The position numbers and the translations under genes are program-made. DNA of 64,000 nucleotides from Sphingomonas sp. Leaf34 (lineage in GTDB: Bacteria; Pseudomonadota; Alphaproteobacteria; Sphingomonadales; Sphingomonadaceae): positions 992,001-1,056,000 of the forward strand of contig NZ_LMLC01000001.1 in NCBI RefSeq assembly GCF_001421805.1, in the 5' to 3' direction. Within the stretch, counting starts at the first letter, position 1, and every line of letters starts with the position of its first letter. Under the pieces are notes generated by a model, which was given only the letters and a program-made list of their open reading frames with translations, did not search any database and was not told the origin of the DNA. This document shows positions 35,674 to 43,395 of the stretch, piece after piece.

Positions 35674-37200
35674 GTGTTTCTACAGGACGATCAGGAGTTC
35701 GGAACGGCCGGCGGCGCGATCGCGCGTGCGCGAACGACGCGGGTCTTCCCGTCGATCGCCGACCCGCGACGTGAGCCTAATCTCGGGCGCGTCGGGGTCG
35801 GCCGGATCGACTGGGTGCCCGATCTTGGCGCGCGGATCGGCAGCCTCGACTGGTGGCGGGGCCTCGCGACCTGTGCCGCGCTGTGCGCGGTGACCTGGGC
35901 GCTGTCGCCCGGCATCAAGCCCTTGGTCGGCGCGGTCCCCGCGCCGCTCGCCGGGGCGGAATGGGAGGAGGCGCGCGCGCAAGGCATCACCGCGATCGCA
36001 CACGGCGCGACGACCGGACGACGGATGGCCGCCAACGACCTCGTCGCGCCGCTCGCCGAAGCGCCAGAGCGACCGACGATCGACCTGTCCGCGACGCTCG
36101 GCGACGGCGACCGGCTCGACCGTGTGCTGATCCGGTCGGGCGTCGGTCGCGGCGATGCCGAGGCGGCCGCCGCGCTGGTCGCGCAGGCCGTCCCGCTCGA
36201 TGCTATCGGCGCGGGGACGCGGATCGCGCTGACGCTGGGTCGACGTCCCGACCGCACCGTGGCGCGGCCGCTCGAAGCGCTCGATTTCCGCGCACGGTTC
36301 GATCTCGGCCTGGCGCTGAAGCGGACCGCCACCGGGCTGGCGCTGCAGCGCAACCCGATCGCGGTCGATACGACCCCGCTGCGGATCCAGGGACTGGTCG
36401 GGTCGAGCCTGTACCGGTCGATGCGCGCCGCGGGCGTGCCGGCCAAGGCGGTCGAATCCTATATCAAAGCGATCGCGTCGCGCCTGTCGATCGGGCGCGA
36501 CATCGGCGCCGCCGACAGCTTCGACCTGATCGTCGAGCGCCAGCGTGCGGCCACCGGCGAGACGCGCATCGGCGACCTGCTGTTCGCCGGGATCGACCAG
36601 GGGCGGCGCAAGGTCCAACTCGTCCGCTTCGGTCCCGATGGCGCCGGGAGCGGCGCGGCGGAGGACGATCGCGACGCCACCGATACGGCACGGGCGGGGT
36701 GGTTCGACGCCAATGGGCAAACCGAACGGCGTGCGGTGTCCGGCATGCCCGTCTCGGGCCGCATCACCTCGAGTTTCGGATTGCGGATGCATCCGCTGCT
36801 CGGCTTCACGCGGATGCACAAGGGCCTCGATATCGGTGCCCCCTATGGCGCGCCGATCCACGCGATGACCAACGGCATCGTCGCGTTCGCCGGGCGGACC
36901 GGTGGCTACGGCAATTTCGTCAAGCTGATCCATGGCGGCGGGATGGCGAGCGGCTATGGTCATATGAGCCGGATCGCGGTCGCGTCGGGCACGCGTGTCC
37001 GCCAGGGGCAGGTGATCGGCTATGTCGGCTCGACCGGGATGTCGACCGGCCCGCATCTCCACTGGGAAGTGTGGAAGAACGGCGCGGCGATCAATCCGCG
37101 CAGCGTGTCGTTCGCCAGCGTCGCGCAACTGTCCGGCGCGAGCCTGCGCGCGTTCCGCGCAAAGGTGGCGACGCTGCTGGCGGTGCGGACGGGCGGCTGA
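35674..37200 (+). CDS. M23 family metallopeptidase (LytM-type)
   Basis: Membrane-anchored peptidoglycan endopeptidase candidate of 508 residues. A single N-terminal membrane segment (WWRGLATCAALCAVTWAL, near 60-77) puts the rest in the periplasm. Middle: an OapA/LysM-like domain (RLDRVLIRSGVGRGDAEAAA). C-terminus: the LytM catalytic domain with H382xxxD386 (MHKGLDIGAPYG) and H461xH463 (PHLHWEVW), so zinc ligands are intact. The GTG at 35674 gives VFLQDDQEFGTAGG, matching the family N-terminus; a GTG at 35617 is less likely. Confidence 0.9.
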   Translation: MFLQDDQEFGTAGGAIARARTTRVFPSIADPRREPNLGRVGVGRIDWVPDLGARIGSLDWWRGLATCAALCAVTWALSPGIKPLVGAVPAPLAGAEWEEARAQGITAIAHGATTGRRMAANDLVAPLAEAPERPTIDLSATLGDGDRLDRVLIRSGVGRGDAEAAAALVAQAVPLDAIGAGTRIALTLGRRPDRTVARPLEALDFRARFDLGLALKRTATGLALQRNPIAVDTTPLRIQGLVGSSLYRSMRAAGVPAKAVESYIKAIASRLSIGRDIGAADSFDLIVERQRAATGETRIGDLLFAGIDQGRRKVQLVRFGPDGAGSGAAEDDRDATDTARAGWFDANGQTERRAVSGMPVSGRITSSFGLRMHPLLGFTRMHKGLDIGAPYGAPIHAMTNGIVAFAGRTGGYGNFVKLIHGGGMASGYGHMSRIAVASGTRVRQGQVIGYVGSTGMSTGPHLHWEVWKNGAAINPRSVSFASVAQLSGASLRAFRAKVATLLAVRTGG

Positions 37201-37244
37201 GGCGATCTATCGCTTTCCCGCCGCCACGCGGGATGCGGACCCGC

Positions 37245-37769
37245 TTACGCCTTGCCCGCCAACTTCGCCTTCAAATCCGCGAACGCGTTGGCGGGGCGGA
37301 ACTCGTCCTCGCTGATCACGCCCGCCGCAGCGAGTGCCGCCGCCGCATTGGGTCCGCGCGGGAACGGATCGATCGCCAGCGCCAGCGTATCCGCCGCCGC
37401 CTCGCCCAGATCGATCGCGCCGCCTTCGATCGCCACCGTGTCGAGCGCGTCGTCGGACAGCTCGACCTCGTCGCCCTCCGCCACCAGCTGTTCGACGAAC
37501 AGCAACGCGACGGGTTCGTCGATATGCGTATCGAGCGGCTCGTCGGTGACCGAGCACGCCTGCACCGCCGCCCCCGTCACGCGCCCCTTCACGACGATCC
37601 CGCCTTCGGTGCGCTTGATCCCCAGCCGCGCTTCGAGTCGCGTTATCGAGAGCAGCGCGAAGCGCGTCGCCAACGCCGCGCGCTCATCCGCGGTGGCGAC
37701 GATCTCGACGATCCGCTCGCGCTCGCCGATCGTGTCGAGGCGTTCGGGGCGGCTGAATTCGGTCTTCAC
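37245..37769 (-). CDS. DUF177/YceD family protein
   Basis: 174-residue protein of the YceD family, linked in other bacteria and chloroplasts to 23S rRNA accumulation and often next to rpmF. Features are the N-terminal EFSRPERLDTIGERER, the strand RTEGGIVVKGRVTGAAVQAC with the family Cys, SVTDEPLDTHIDEPV and the C-terminal LAIDPFPRGP block. The start is GTG at 37769 with GGAGAG 5 bases upstream. It overlaps the stop of the upstream CBP3-like gene by four bases (GTGA). Confidence 0.88.
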   Translation of the reverse strand: MKTEFSRPERLDTIGERERIVEIVATADERAALATRFALLSITRLEARLGIKRTEGGIVVKGRVTGAAVQACSVTDEPLDTHIDEPVALLFVEQLVAEGDEVELSDDALDTVAIEGGAIDLGEAAADTLALAIDPFPRGPNAAAALAAAGVISEDEFRPANAFADLKAKLAGKA

Positions 37770-38272
37770 GGTAGCTCTCCTGCACGCAATTCCGTCACCG
37801 GCATGGTCGCCAGCGCCGCGTGAAACGCCATCACCGACTGGCGGACATGCGCGAGCGCGGCATCGTCCGGCGTGACGCCGCGGTACAGGTTGCGGACCAG
37901 CGCCGGGCCGATATCCCCCGCCGCCAAACCGTCGCGATACGCGCCGAGCCGACCGCCGAGCATGCTCATCATCTTGCCGATATGCTTGCCGACGATGATG
38001 TCGCCGATTCCGATCTCGCGCAATTGCCCGTCCATGTCGTCGACGAAGCGCTCCGCGAGCCGCGCCGCGGGATCGCCGCCGGCCGGATCCGCCTCGAGCC
38101 GCAGCATCACGATGGCGAGCAAGGTGGCGATCATGTCGAACCGGCCATCGACCGTGTCGGGCACCGCCCCGTCCAGATACCAATGTTCCGCGCGCGCCCG
38201 GCGCACGACCGCGGTGTATAACGGCAACGCTTCGTCCGGCTTCTCGCCGAGCAGTCTTCCCAACCAGCTCAA
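37766..38272 (-). CDS. Ubiquinol-cytochrome c chaperone (CBP3) family protein
   Basis: 168-residue protein of the CBP3 family, linked in mitochondria to cytochrome b synthesis and bc1 complex assembly. Visible pattern: EALPLYTAVVRRARAEHWYL, GAVPDTVDGRFDMIATLLAI, FVDDMDGQLREIGIGD, VGKHIGKMMSMLGGRLGAYR. The TTG at 38272 (LSWLGRLLG) is chosen because AAGGA lies 7 bases before it; an ATG at 38356 would extend close to bamE. Overlaps the DUF177 gene, so the two are coupled. bc1 role in this organism is inference. Confidence 0.84.
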   Translation of the reverse strand: MSWLGRLLGEKPDEALPLYTAVVRRARAEHWYLDGAVPDTVDGRFDMIATLLAIVMLRLEADPAGGDPAARLAERFVDDMDGQLREIGIGDIIVGKHIGKMMSMLGGRLGAYRDGLAAGDIGPALVRNLYRGVTPDDAALAHVRQSVMAFHAALATMPVTELRAGELP

Positions 38273-38415
38273 TCGCCCGTCCTTAAGATCGTAACCGCGC
38301 TTCGGCTTGTTTGCCCGCGCAACCTCGCATATCGAGGCGATCGGCGGCCGATGCAAATGCGTTCGCCGGTGTTCCGCGTTACCCAGTCTCGGCAGAGTAT
38401 GCCCCGGGAGAGTCT

Positions 38416-38916
38416 ATGAGCGTCGTTTCCACCCGTATCGTCCAGATCGCGGCCCTCGGCCTCGTCGCGTCGGCGAGCGCGGGCTGCACCCAGCTTCGCT
38501 CGCATCAGGGCTATGTCGTCGACACCGACCTCGTCAACTCGGTCCAGCCTGGCGTCGACAATCGCCAGTCGGTGCTCCAGACGCTCGGCAAGCCGACGCT
38601 CGCGGGACAGTTTGATCAGGGCGACTGGTATTATTTGGCGCGCGACAGCCGCAACCTGGCGTTCCGCAATCCGCGCCCGAACGCACAGATCACGGTGCAG
38701 ATCAGCTTCGACCAGAAGGGCACCGTGACCGCGATCCGTCGCGGCGGGCTCGATCAGGTCGCGTCGGTCAAGCCGTACGGCAAGACGACGCCGACGCTGG
38801 GGCGCGAGCGTGGGTTCTTCCAGGATCTGTTCGGCAACATCGGTACCGTCGGCGCGGCGGGTGGCGGCAGCGGCGGTGGCAGCAACACCGGCGGCGGCGG
38901 CCGCGATCGCCCGTAA
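38416..38916 (+). CDS. bamE: Outer membrane assembly lipoprotein BamE (SmpA/OmlA)
   Basis: Small lipoprotein of the BAM complex, which inserts beta-barrel proteins. The signal ends ASAGC, a lipobox with acylation Cys24. The SmpA domain follows: RSHQGYVVDTDLVNSVQPGV then QSVLQTLGKPTLAG, YYLARDSRNLAF and ITVQISFDQKGTVTAI. The last 30 residues are a Gly/Ser tail, longer than in E. coli BamE. The ATG at 38416 has GGGAGAG upstream. Divergent from the CBP3-DUF177 pair, a conserved arrangement. Confidence 0.93.
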   Translation: MSVVSTRIVQIAALGLVASASAGCTQLRSHQGYVVDTDLVNSVQPGVDNRQSVLQTLGKPTLAGQFDQGDWYYLARDSRNLAFRNPRPNAQITVQISFDQKGTVTAIRRGGLDQVASVKPYGKTTPTLGRERGFFQDLFGNIGTVGAAGGGSGGGSNTGGGGRDRP

Positions 38917-38997
38917 CCGGGATCGGTACGCGTCACGGATAAGCGGTCGCGCGGCCGTTTGAAGACCAACGCGGCCGCGGTGACCGTCGTCGCAAAC

Positions 38998-39031
38998 ATC
39001 CGTTTCGGATCTGACTGAATCCGAAACGGAT
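38998..39031. promoter_or_regulatory. Perfect double palindrome between bamE and the NfrB-like gene
   Basis: ATCCGTTTCGGAT, seven bases, then ATCCGAAACGGAT. Each half is itself palindromic (ATCCG-N3-CGGAT) and the two pair with each other. It could be a terminator for bamE (no T-run) or a two-site operator 35 bases before the glycosyltransferase start. Confidence 0.5.
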
Positions 39032-39065
39032 TCATGCCCGTGTACCCTTCCAATCGGGGGTGGGC

Positions 39066-40526
39066 ATGGTCGAGTCGTTATGGATTGTCGACGGTGTCGC
39101 ACGGGAAACCTTGCTGTTTGCGGGCGTCGGACTGTTTCTCGGCGGCCTCGACGATCTGCTGGTCGACCTCATCTTCATCGCGCACCGGATCCGGCGGGGT
39201 CGTCAGCCGCCGCTAAGCCTGGCGACGTTGCCGCCGCCCCGTCGCTCCGGCCCGATCGCGGTATTCGTCGCGGCGTGGGACGAGGTCGCGGTGATCGGTG
39301 CGATGCTATCGGCCGCGCTCGATCGCTACGACCATGACGATTACCGGATCTATGTCGGCCTGTATCCCAATGATCGCGGCACGATCGACGCGGCGGCGCG
39401 CGTGGCCGAACGCGATCCGCGGGTCCGCCTCGTCATCGGGGCGCGCAACGGGCCGACCACCAAGGCCGACTGCCTCAACACGCTGTGGCACGCGCTGTGC
39501 CGTGACGATGCGCGTGACGGTCGGGCCAGCAAGGCGATCGTGCTGCACGACGCCGAGGATGTGGTGCATGCCCACGAGCTGCGCGTCTTCGACAGCCTAA
39601 TCGACCGGTATGAGGTGGTGCAACTGCCCGTCCTGCCGCTGGTCAATAGCGGCGCTAGACTGGTCTCCGGGCATTACGCCGACGAATTCGCCGAGTCGCA
39701 CGCCAAGCAGATCATCGTCAGGACCGCGCTCGGCGCCGCGATGCCGCTTGCCGGGACCGGTTGCGCGATCGACCCGGCGATGCTGGCGAAGATCGCGCAG
39801 GATCGCGGCGGCGATCCGTTCGATTCGACCAGCCTGACCGAGGACTATGAACTCGGCCTTCGCCTAGCCGAAATCGGCGCGCGCGGTATCTTTGCGCGGG
39901 TCGCGGTCGACGGTGCCGGCACGGTCGTCACGGTCCGTGCGTATTTTCCCGGAACGATGGCCGAATCGATCCGCCAGAAGACCCGCTGGATGACGGGTAT
40001 CGCGCTGGCCGGCTGGGATCGGACCGGCTGGGCGCGCCCCTATGCCCTGGCCGACCACTGGATGCGGATGCGCGACCGCCGCGCACCGCTCGGGGTCTTG
40101 ATCCTTGCGGTCGCCTATCTCGCCATACCGGTCTGGGGCGTATCGCTGATGCTCCACGGGGTGTGGGGCGACGCCATGCCCTACACCGACCGCGCCAATC
40201 CGCTGGCGACGGGGCTGTTGATCGCCAACACCGCGTTGCTGGTCTGGCGGCTGGCGATCCGGATGCTCTTCACGGGGCGAAGCTATGGCCTGCACGAGGC
40301 GGTCTGGGCATTGCCACGCTTCTTCGTCGGCAATCTCGTGTCGCTGGTCGCCGCCCCGCGCGCGGTGCTGCGCTATATCGGCATGCTGCGTGGTGCCACG
40401 CCGGTATGGGACAAGACCCGTCATGAATTTCCCGACCTGCTGGCGGTCCCCGCACCGCCGGGCCCTACGGTCTTCGCAGCAGGGAATCCGCATGATCCGG
40501 ACGTCGTCACCGCTCGCGCAGGATGA
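39066..40526 (+). CDS. NfrB-like membrane glycosyltransferase, short form
   Basis: Processive GT2-type transferase of 486 residues related to the glycosyltransferase part of NfrB (phage N4 adsorption protein B). An N-terminal membrane segment (TLLFAGVGLFLGG) precedes the cytoplasmic domain with HDAEDVVHAHELR (metal/donor DxD-like, near 161), LTEDYELGLRLAE (catalytic base TED, near 258) and RQKTRWMTGIALAGWD (QxxRW, near 304), then three or more membrane helices. It lacks the C-terminal MshEN c-di-GMP domain of the roughly 745-residue E. coli protein. Start ATG at 39066; a GTG at 39060 is possible. Stop overlaps the next start (ATGA). Confidence 0.87.
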   Translation: MVESLWIVDGVARETLLFAGVGLFLGGLDDLLVDLIFIAHRIRRGRQPPLSLATLPPPRRSGPIAVFVAAWDEVAVIGAMLSAALDRYDHDDYRIYVGLYPNDRGTIDAAARVAERDPRVRLVIGARNGPTTKADCLNTLWHALCRDDARDGRASKAIVLHDAEDVVHAHELRVFDSLIDRYEVVQLPVLPLVNSGARLVSGHYADEFAESHAKQIIVRTALGAAMPLAGTGCAIDPAMLAKIAQDRGGDPFDSTSLTEDYELGLRLAEIGARGIFARVAVDGAGTVVTVRAYFPGTMAESIRQKTRWMTGIALAGWDRTGWARPYALADHWMRMRDRRAPLGVLILAVAYLAIPVWGVSLMLHGVWGDAMPYTDRANPLATGLLIANTALLVWRLAIRMLFTGRSYGLHEAVWALPRFFVGNLVSLVAAPRAVLRYIGMLRGATPVWDKTRHEFPDLLAVPAPPGPTVFAAGNPHDPDVVTARAG

Positions 40527-41524
40527 CGGGCGGGCGCCCCCTCCGTTTTCTTGCGCTGGCGCTTGGGGGATGGGTAGTGATCCGGATCGCAGTGCTGCTA
40601 CCCGAAATCCGGGCGGTGCCTGCCGCAGACGTCATTCCGCGGTTGATCGCGGCTCTCGTCCCCGATGTCGCTGCCACCGGTCTTGCGCAACGTCACGCCG
40701 CTCCATCCTCCGGGCATGCTCGCACCAGCCCGCGGCTGGTGATCCCGTCGCCGCACCCGCAGCCGCAGCCGCAGCCGCCCCGTCGCCTAGAACGGCCGCC
40801 CGAGGCCAGCGTCATGATTCTAGCTGCGCGTGTCGCACCGGATCGCCGGATCGATCTGATCCCATCGCCCCGCGCACCACCAGCCCCGCTGCGGGGAACG
40901 AGCCGGCTGACCGGCAGTGCGTGGCTGCTCGTCCGCGGCGGCCCGGCGGGCACCGTATCGGGTGGCCAGCTTGGCGCGTCGCAGGGCGGCATGCGGTTCA
41001 CCTACGCACTGGGCCGACACCGCCGCGTCGCGCTTGCCGCGCGTATCGCCGCCCCGCTCAAGGGGCGTGGCCGCGAGGTCGCGCTCGGCGTCGAATGGCA
41101 ACCCCTGAAGCTGCCAATCCGCGTGGTCGCCGAACAGCGCCTTGTCCTCGACGGCGGTCGCGGCGGGCCGACGGTCGGCGTGATCGCCGGCTATGGCCCG
41201 GCCGACATCGCGCCGGGCATCCGGATCGAGGCATATGGTCAGGGCGGCGTGATCGCGCGCGCGGGCGTCGAGGGATTCGTCGACGCATCGGCCCGCGTCA
41301 CGCATCGCATCGGCAAGATCGGTGACGCGCGTATCGATATCGGGATCGGGGCTTGGGGCAGTGCGCAGCGTGCGGCGGCGCGGTTCGATATCGGACCATC
41401 GGTCGTCGCGACGCTGCCGATCGCGCGCACATCGCTTCGCCTGACGCTCGACTGGCGCGAGCGGCTCGCGGGCGACGCGCGTCCGGGGTCGGGACCGGCG
41501 CTATCGATCGGCAGCGACTTCTGA
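40523..41524 (+). CDS. NfrA C-terminal-domain-like protein (predicted outer-membrane barrel)
   Basis: 333-residue protein beginning with a hydrophobic segment (FLALALGGWVVIRIAVLLP), a Pro/Gln-rich linker (near 75-95), then a 220-residue region of alternating short beta strands: GSAWLLVRGGPAGTVSGGQL, RRVALAARIAAPLKGRG, VIAGYGPADIAPGI and WRERLAGDARPGSGPALS, ending in SDF. This recalls the NfrA C-terminal barrel domain, and the neighbour is NfrB-like. The TPR half of E. coli NfrA is absent. Starts inside the previous stop. Probably the export partner for a glycan made by the neighbour. Confidence 0.68.
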   Translation: MTGGRPLRFLALALGGWVVIRIAVLLPEIRAVPAADVIPRLIAALVPDVAATGLAQRHAAPSSGHARTSPRLVIPSPHPQPQPQPPRRLERPPEASVMILAARVAPDRRIDLIPSPRAPPAPLRGTSRLTGSAWLLVRGGPAGTVSGGQLGASQGGMRFTYALGRHRRVALAARIAAPLKGRGREVALGVEWQPLKLPIRVVAEQRLVLDGGRGGPTVGVIAGYGPADIAPGIRIEAYGQGGVIARAGVEGFVDASARVTHRIGKIGDARIDIGIGAWGSAQRAAARFDIGPSVVATLPIARTSLRLTLDWRERLAGDARPGSGPALSIGSDF

Positions 41525-41591
41525 GCCTTCATCCGATCGGTGCCGAGTCGAGCCTAGCCCCGCGCGCGCAATCCGGTGTAACGCTGCCCGC

Positions 41592-42506
41592 GTGGATCTG
41601 TATCTCCCCGTCGCCAACCTGTCGGTCAATGCGCTCGTCATCATTTTGCTCGGCGGCGGCGTCGGGCTGTTGTCGGGGATGTTCGGGGTCGGCGGCGGCT
41701 TCCTGACGACGCCGCTGCTGATCGTCTACGGCATCCCGCCGACCGTCGCCGCGGCCTCGTCGGCGAGCCAGGTGACCGGCGCCAGCGTCTCGGGCGTGTT
41801 CGCGCATTTCCGGCGCAAGGGGGTCGATACCAAGATGGGCGGGGTGCTCGTCGCGGGCGGCATCCTCGGCTCGTTCTTCGGCGCCTGGCTGTTCCGTCTG
41901 CTCCAGCAGAGCGGCCAGATCGATACGGTGATCGCGATCGTCTATGTCGTCATGCTTGGCTCGATCGGCGGCATGATGGCCAAGGAATCAATCGGCACGA
42001 TCGGTCGCGCGCGCACCGGGCGACCGCCCAAGGCGCGCAAGCGCCGCCATCACCCGCTCGTCGCCGCGCTCCCGCTGCGGACGCGCTTCTACGCGTCGGG
42101 GCTCTATATCTCGCCGCTCGCGCCGTTGCTGCTCGGCTTCTTCACCGGCATCCTGACGATCCTGCTCGGCATCGGCGGCGGCTTCATCCTCGTCCCCGCG
42201 ATGATCTACCTGCTCGGCATGGCGACCTCGGTGGTGGTCGGCACGTCCTTGTTCCAGACGCTGTTCGTGACCGCGGTCGCAACGATGGTCCACGCGACGA
42301 CGACCAAGGCGGTCGACATCGTTCTTGCCGGTCTGCTTCTGCTCGGCTCGGTGGTCGGCGCGCAGATCGGTGCGCGCTTCGCGACCAAGTTCCGTCCCGA
42401 ATATCTTCGCCTTGCGCTGGCGGTGATGGTGCTGCTGGTCGGCGCACGCATCCTGCTCGGGCTGGTCTGGCGGCCCGAGGAAATCTTCTCGGTCGCGTTG
42501 TCGTGA
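41592..42506 (+). CDS. TSUP (TauE/SafE) family permease
   Basis: Inner-membrane protein of 304 residues with about eight membrane segments. The TauE/SafE pattern includes GGGVGLLSGMFGVGGGFLTT in the first half and LLGFFTGILTILLGIGGGFI in the second, the duplicated GxGGGF signature. Start GTG at 41592. Members export sulfite or sulfonates; here the substrate is unknown. Stop overlaps the next start (GTGA), making a two-gene unit with the Alph_Pro_TM gene. Confidence 0.91.
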   Translation: MDLYLPVANLSVNALVIILLGGGVGLLSGMFGVGGGFLTTPLLIVYGIPPTVAAASSASQVTGASVSGVFAHFRRKGVDTKMGGVLVAGGILGSFFGAWLFRLLQQSGQIDTVIAIVYVVMLGSIGGMMAKESIGTIGRARTGRPPKARKRRHHPLVAALPLRTRFYASGLYISPLAPLLLGFFTGILTILLGIGGGFILVPAMIYLLGMATSVVVGTSLFQTLFVTAVATMVHATTTKAVDIVLAGLLLLGSVVGAQIGARFATKFRPEYLRLALAVMVLLVGARILLGLVWRPEEIFSVALS

Positions 42507-43288
42507 AGGTCGGGATCGTGAGCGCCCGGACCGTGAAGGCCTCGATCGTCCTGCTGGCCCCGTTGCTGATGGCGCAGGCCAAGCCCGTGCTCGTCCCCGA
42601 CGTGTCGCAGCGCAATATCGAGATCGCCTACAGCTTTACCGGTGCCGAACTGCTCCTGTTCGGCGCGATCCTCTATCCCGGCGGTCGCCTGCCTACCGAC
42701 GAGCAACCCACCGACATCGTCGTCGTCGTGAAAGGTCCCACCCAATCGATCCTGATGCGCGAAAAGGAAAAGGTTGCCGGGATCTGGGTCAACGCCGCGC
42801 GGCTGCGGTACCGGTCCGCTCCCAGCTTCTACGCGATCGCCTCATCGAAGCCGATCGACCGCCTCGTCGATGACCGAACGCGGGCGATCTACGAACTCGG
42901 GCTCGACAGCCTGCAATTGTCGCCCGCGTCGAGCGCGCCCGCCGACACGCAGGACCGCTTCCAAAAGGGTCTTGTCGACCTCAAGCGTCGCGCCGGATTA
43001 TATTACGAGGCGCCGCGTGCGGTGGAGATCACCGATGACGTCCTCTACCGGGCGCGGGTCTCGATCCCGGCGCGCGTGCCGGTCGGACGCTTCACCGCAG
43101 AGACCTTCCTCATCCGCGATGGCCGCGTACTGGCGGCGGCGGTACGCGACATCGACATCCGCAAATCCGGCTTCGAACGCTTCGTCGCTCGTGCCGCCGA
43201 CCGGTCATCGGTCGTCTATGGGCTGGTCGCCGTCGCGCTGTCGGTATTTCTTGGCTGGGCGGCCGGCTGGATCGCGCGCCGCGTCTAG
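42503..43288 (+). CDS. Alph_Pro_TM (TIGR02186-type) membrane protein
   Basis: 261-residue exported protein with an N-terminal signal-like segment (ASIVLLAPLLMAQA) and a C-terminal membrane helix (SVVYGLVAVALSVFLGWAAG) with RR at the end, so the bulk is periplasmic. Pattern NIEIAYSFTGAELLLFGAI and IVVVVKGPTQSILMREK match the alphaproteobacterial family that regularly follows TauE/SafE genes. Start GTG at 42503 overlaps the permease stop. Function unknown, presumably linked to the transporter. Confidence 0.88.
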   Translation: MKVGIVSARTVKASIVLLAPLLMAQAKPVLVPDVSQRNIEIAYSFTGAELLLFGAILYPGGRLPTDEQPTDIVVVVKGPTQSILMREKEKVAGIWVNAARLRYRSAPSFYAIASSKPIDRLVDDRTRAIYELGLDSLQLSPASSAPADTQDRFQKGLVDLKRRAGLYYEAPRAVEITDDVLYRARVSIPARVPVGRFTAETFLIRDGRVLAAAVRDIDIRKSGFERFVARAADRSSVVYGLVAVALSVFLGWAAGWIARRV

Positions 43289-43395
43289 TCCTTGCGCCAG
43301 ACAAAGCGTTAACGCCGCAGTCACCGGATATTTACGCCTTTGCTGCCAGACGGTTGGTAATGACTGGGACCGTAGTGACTGGGGATAGTGCCAGA

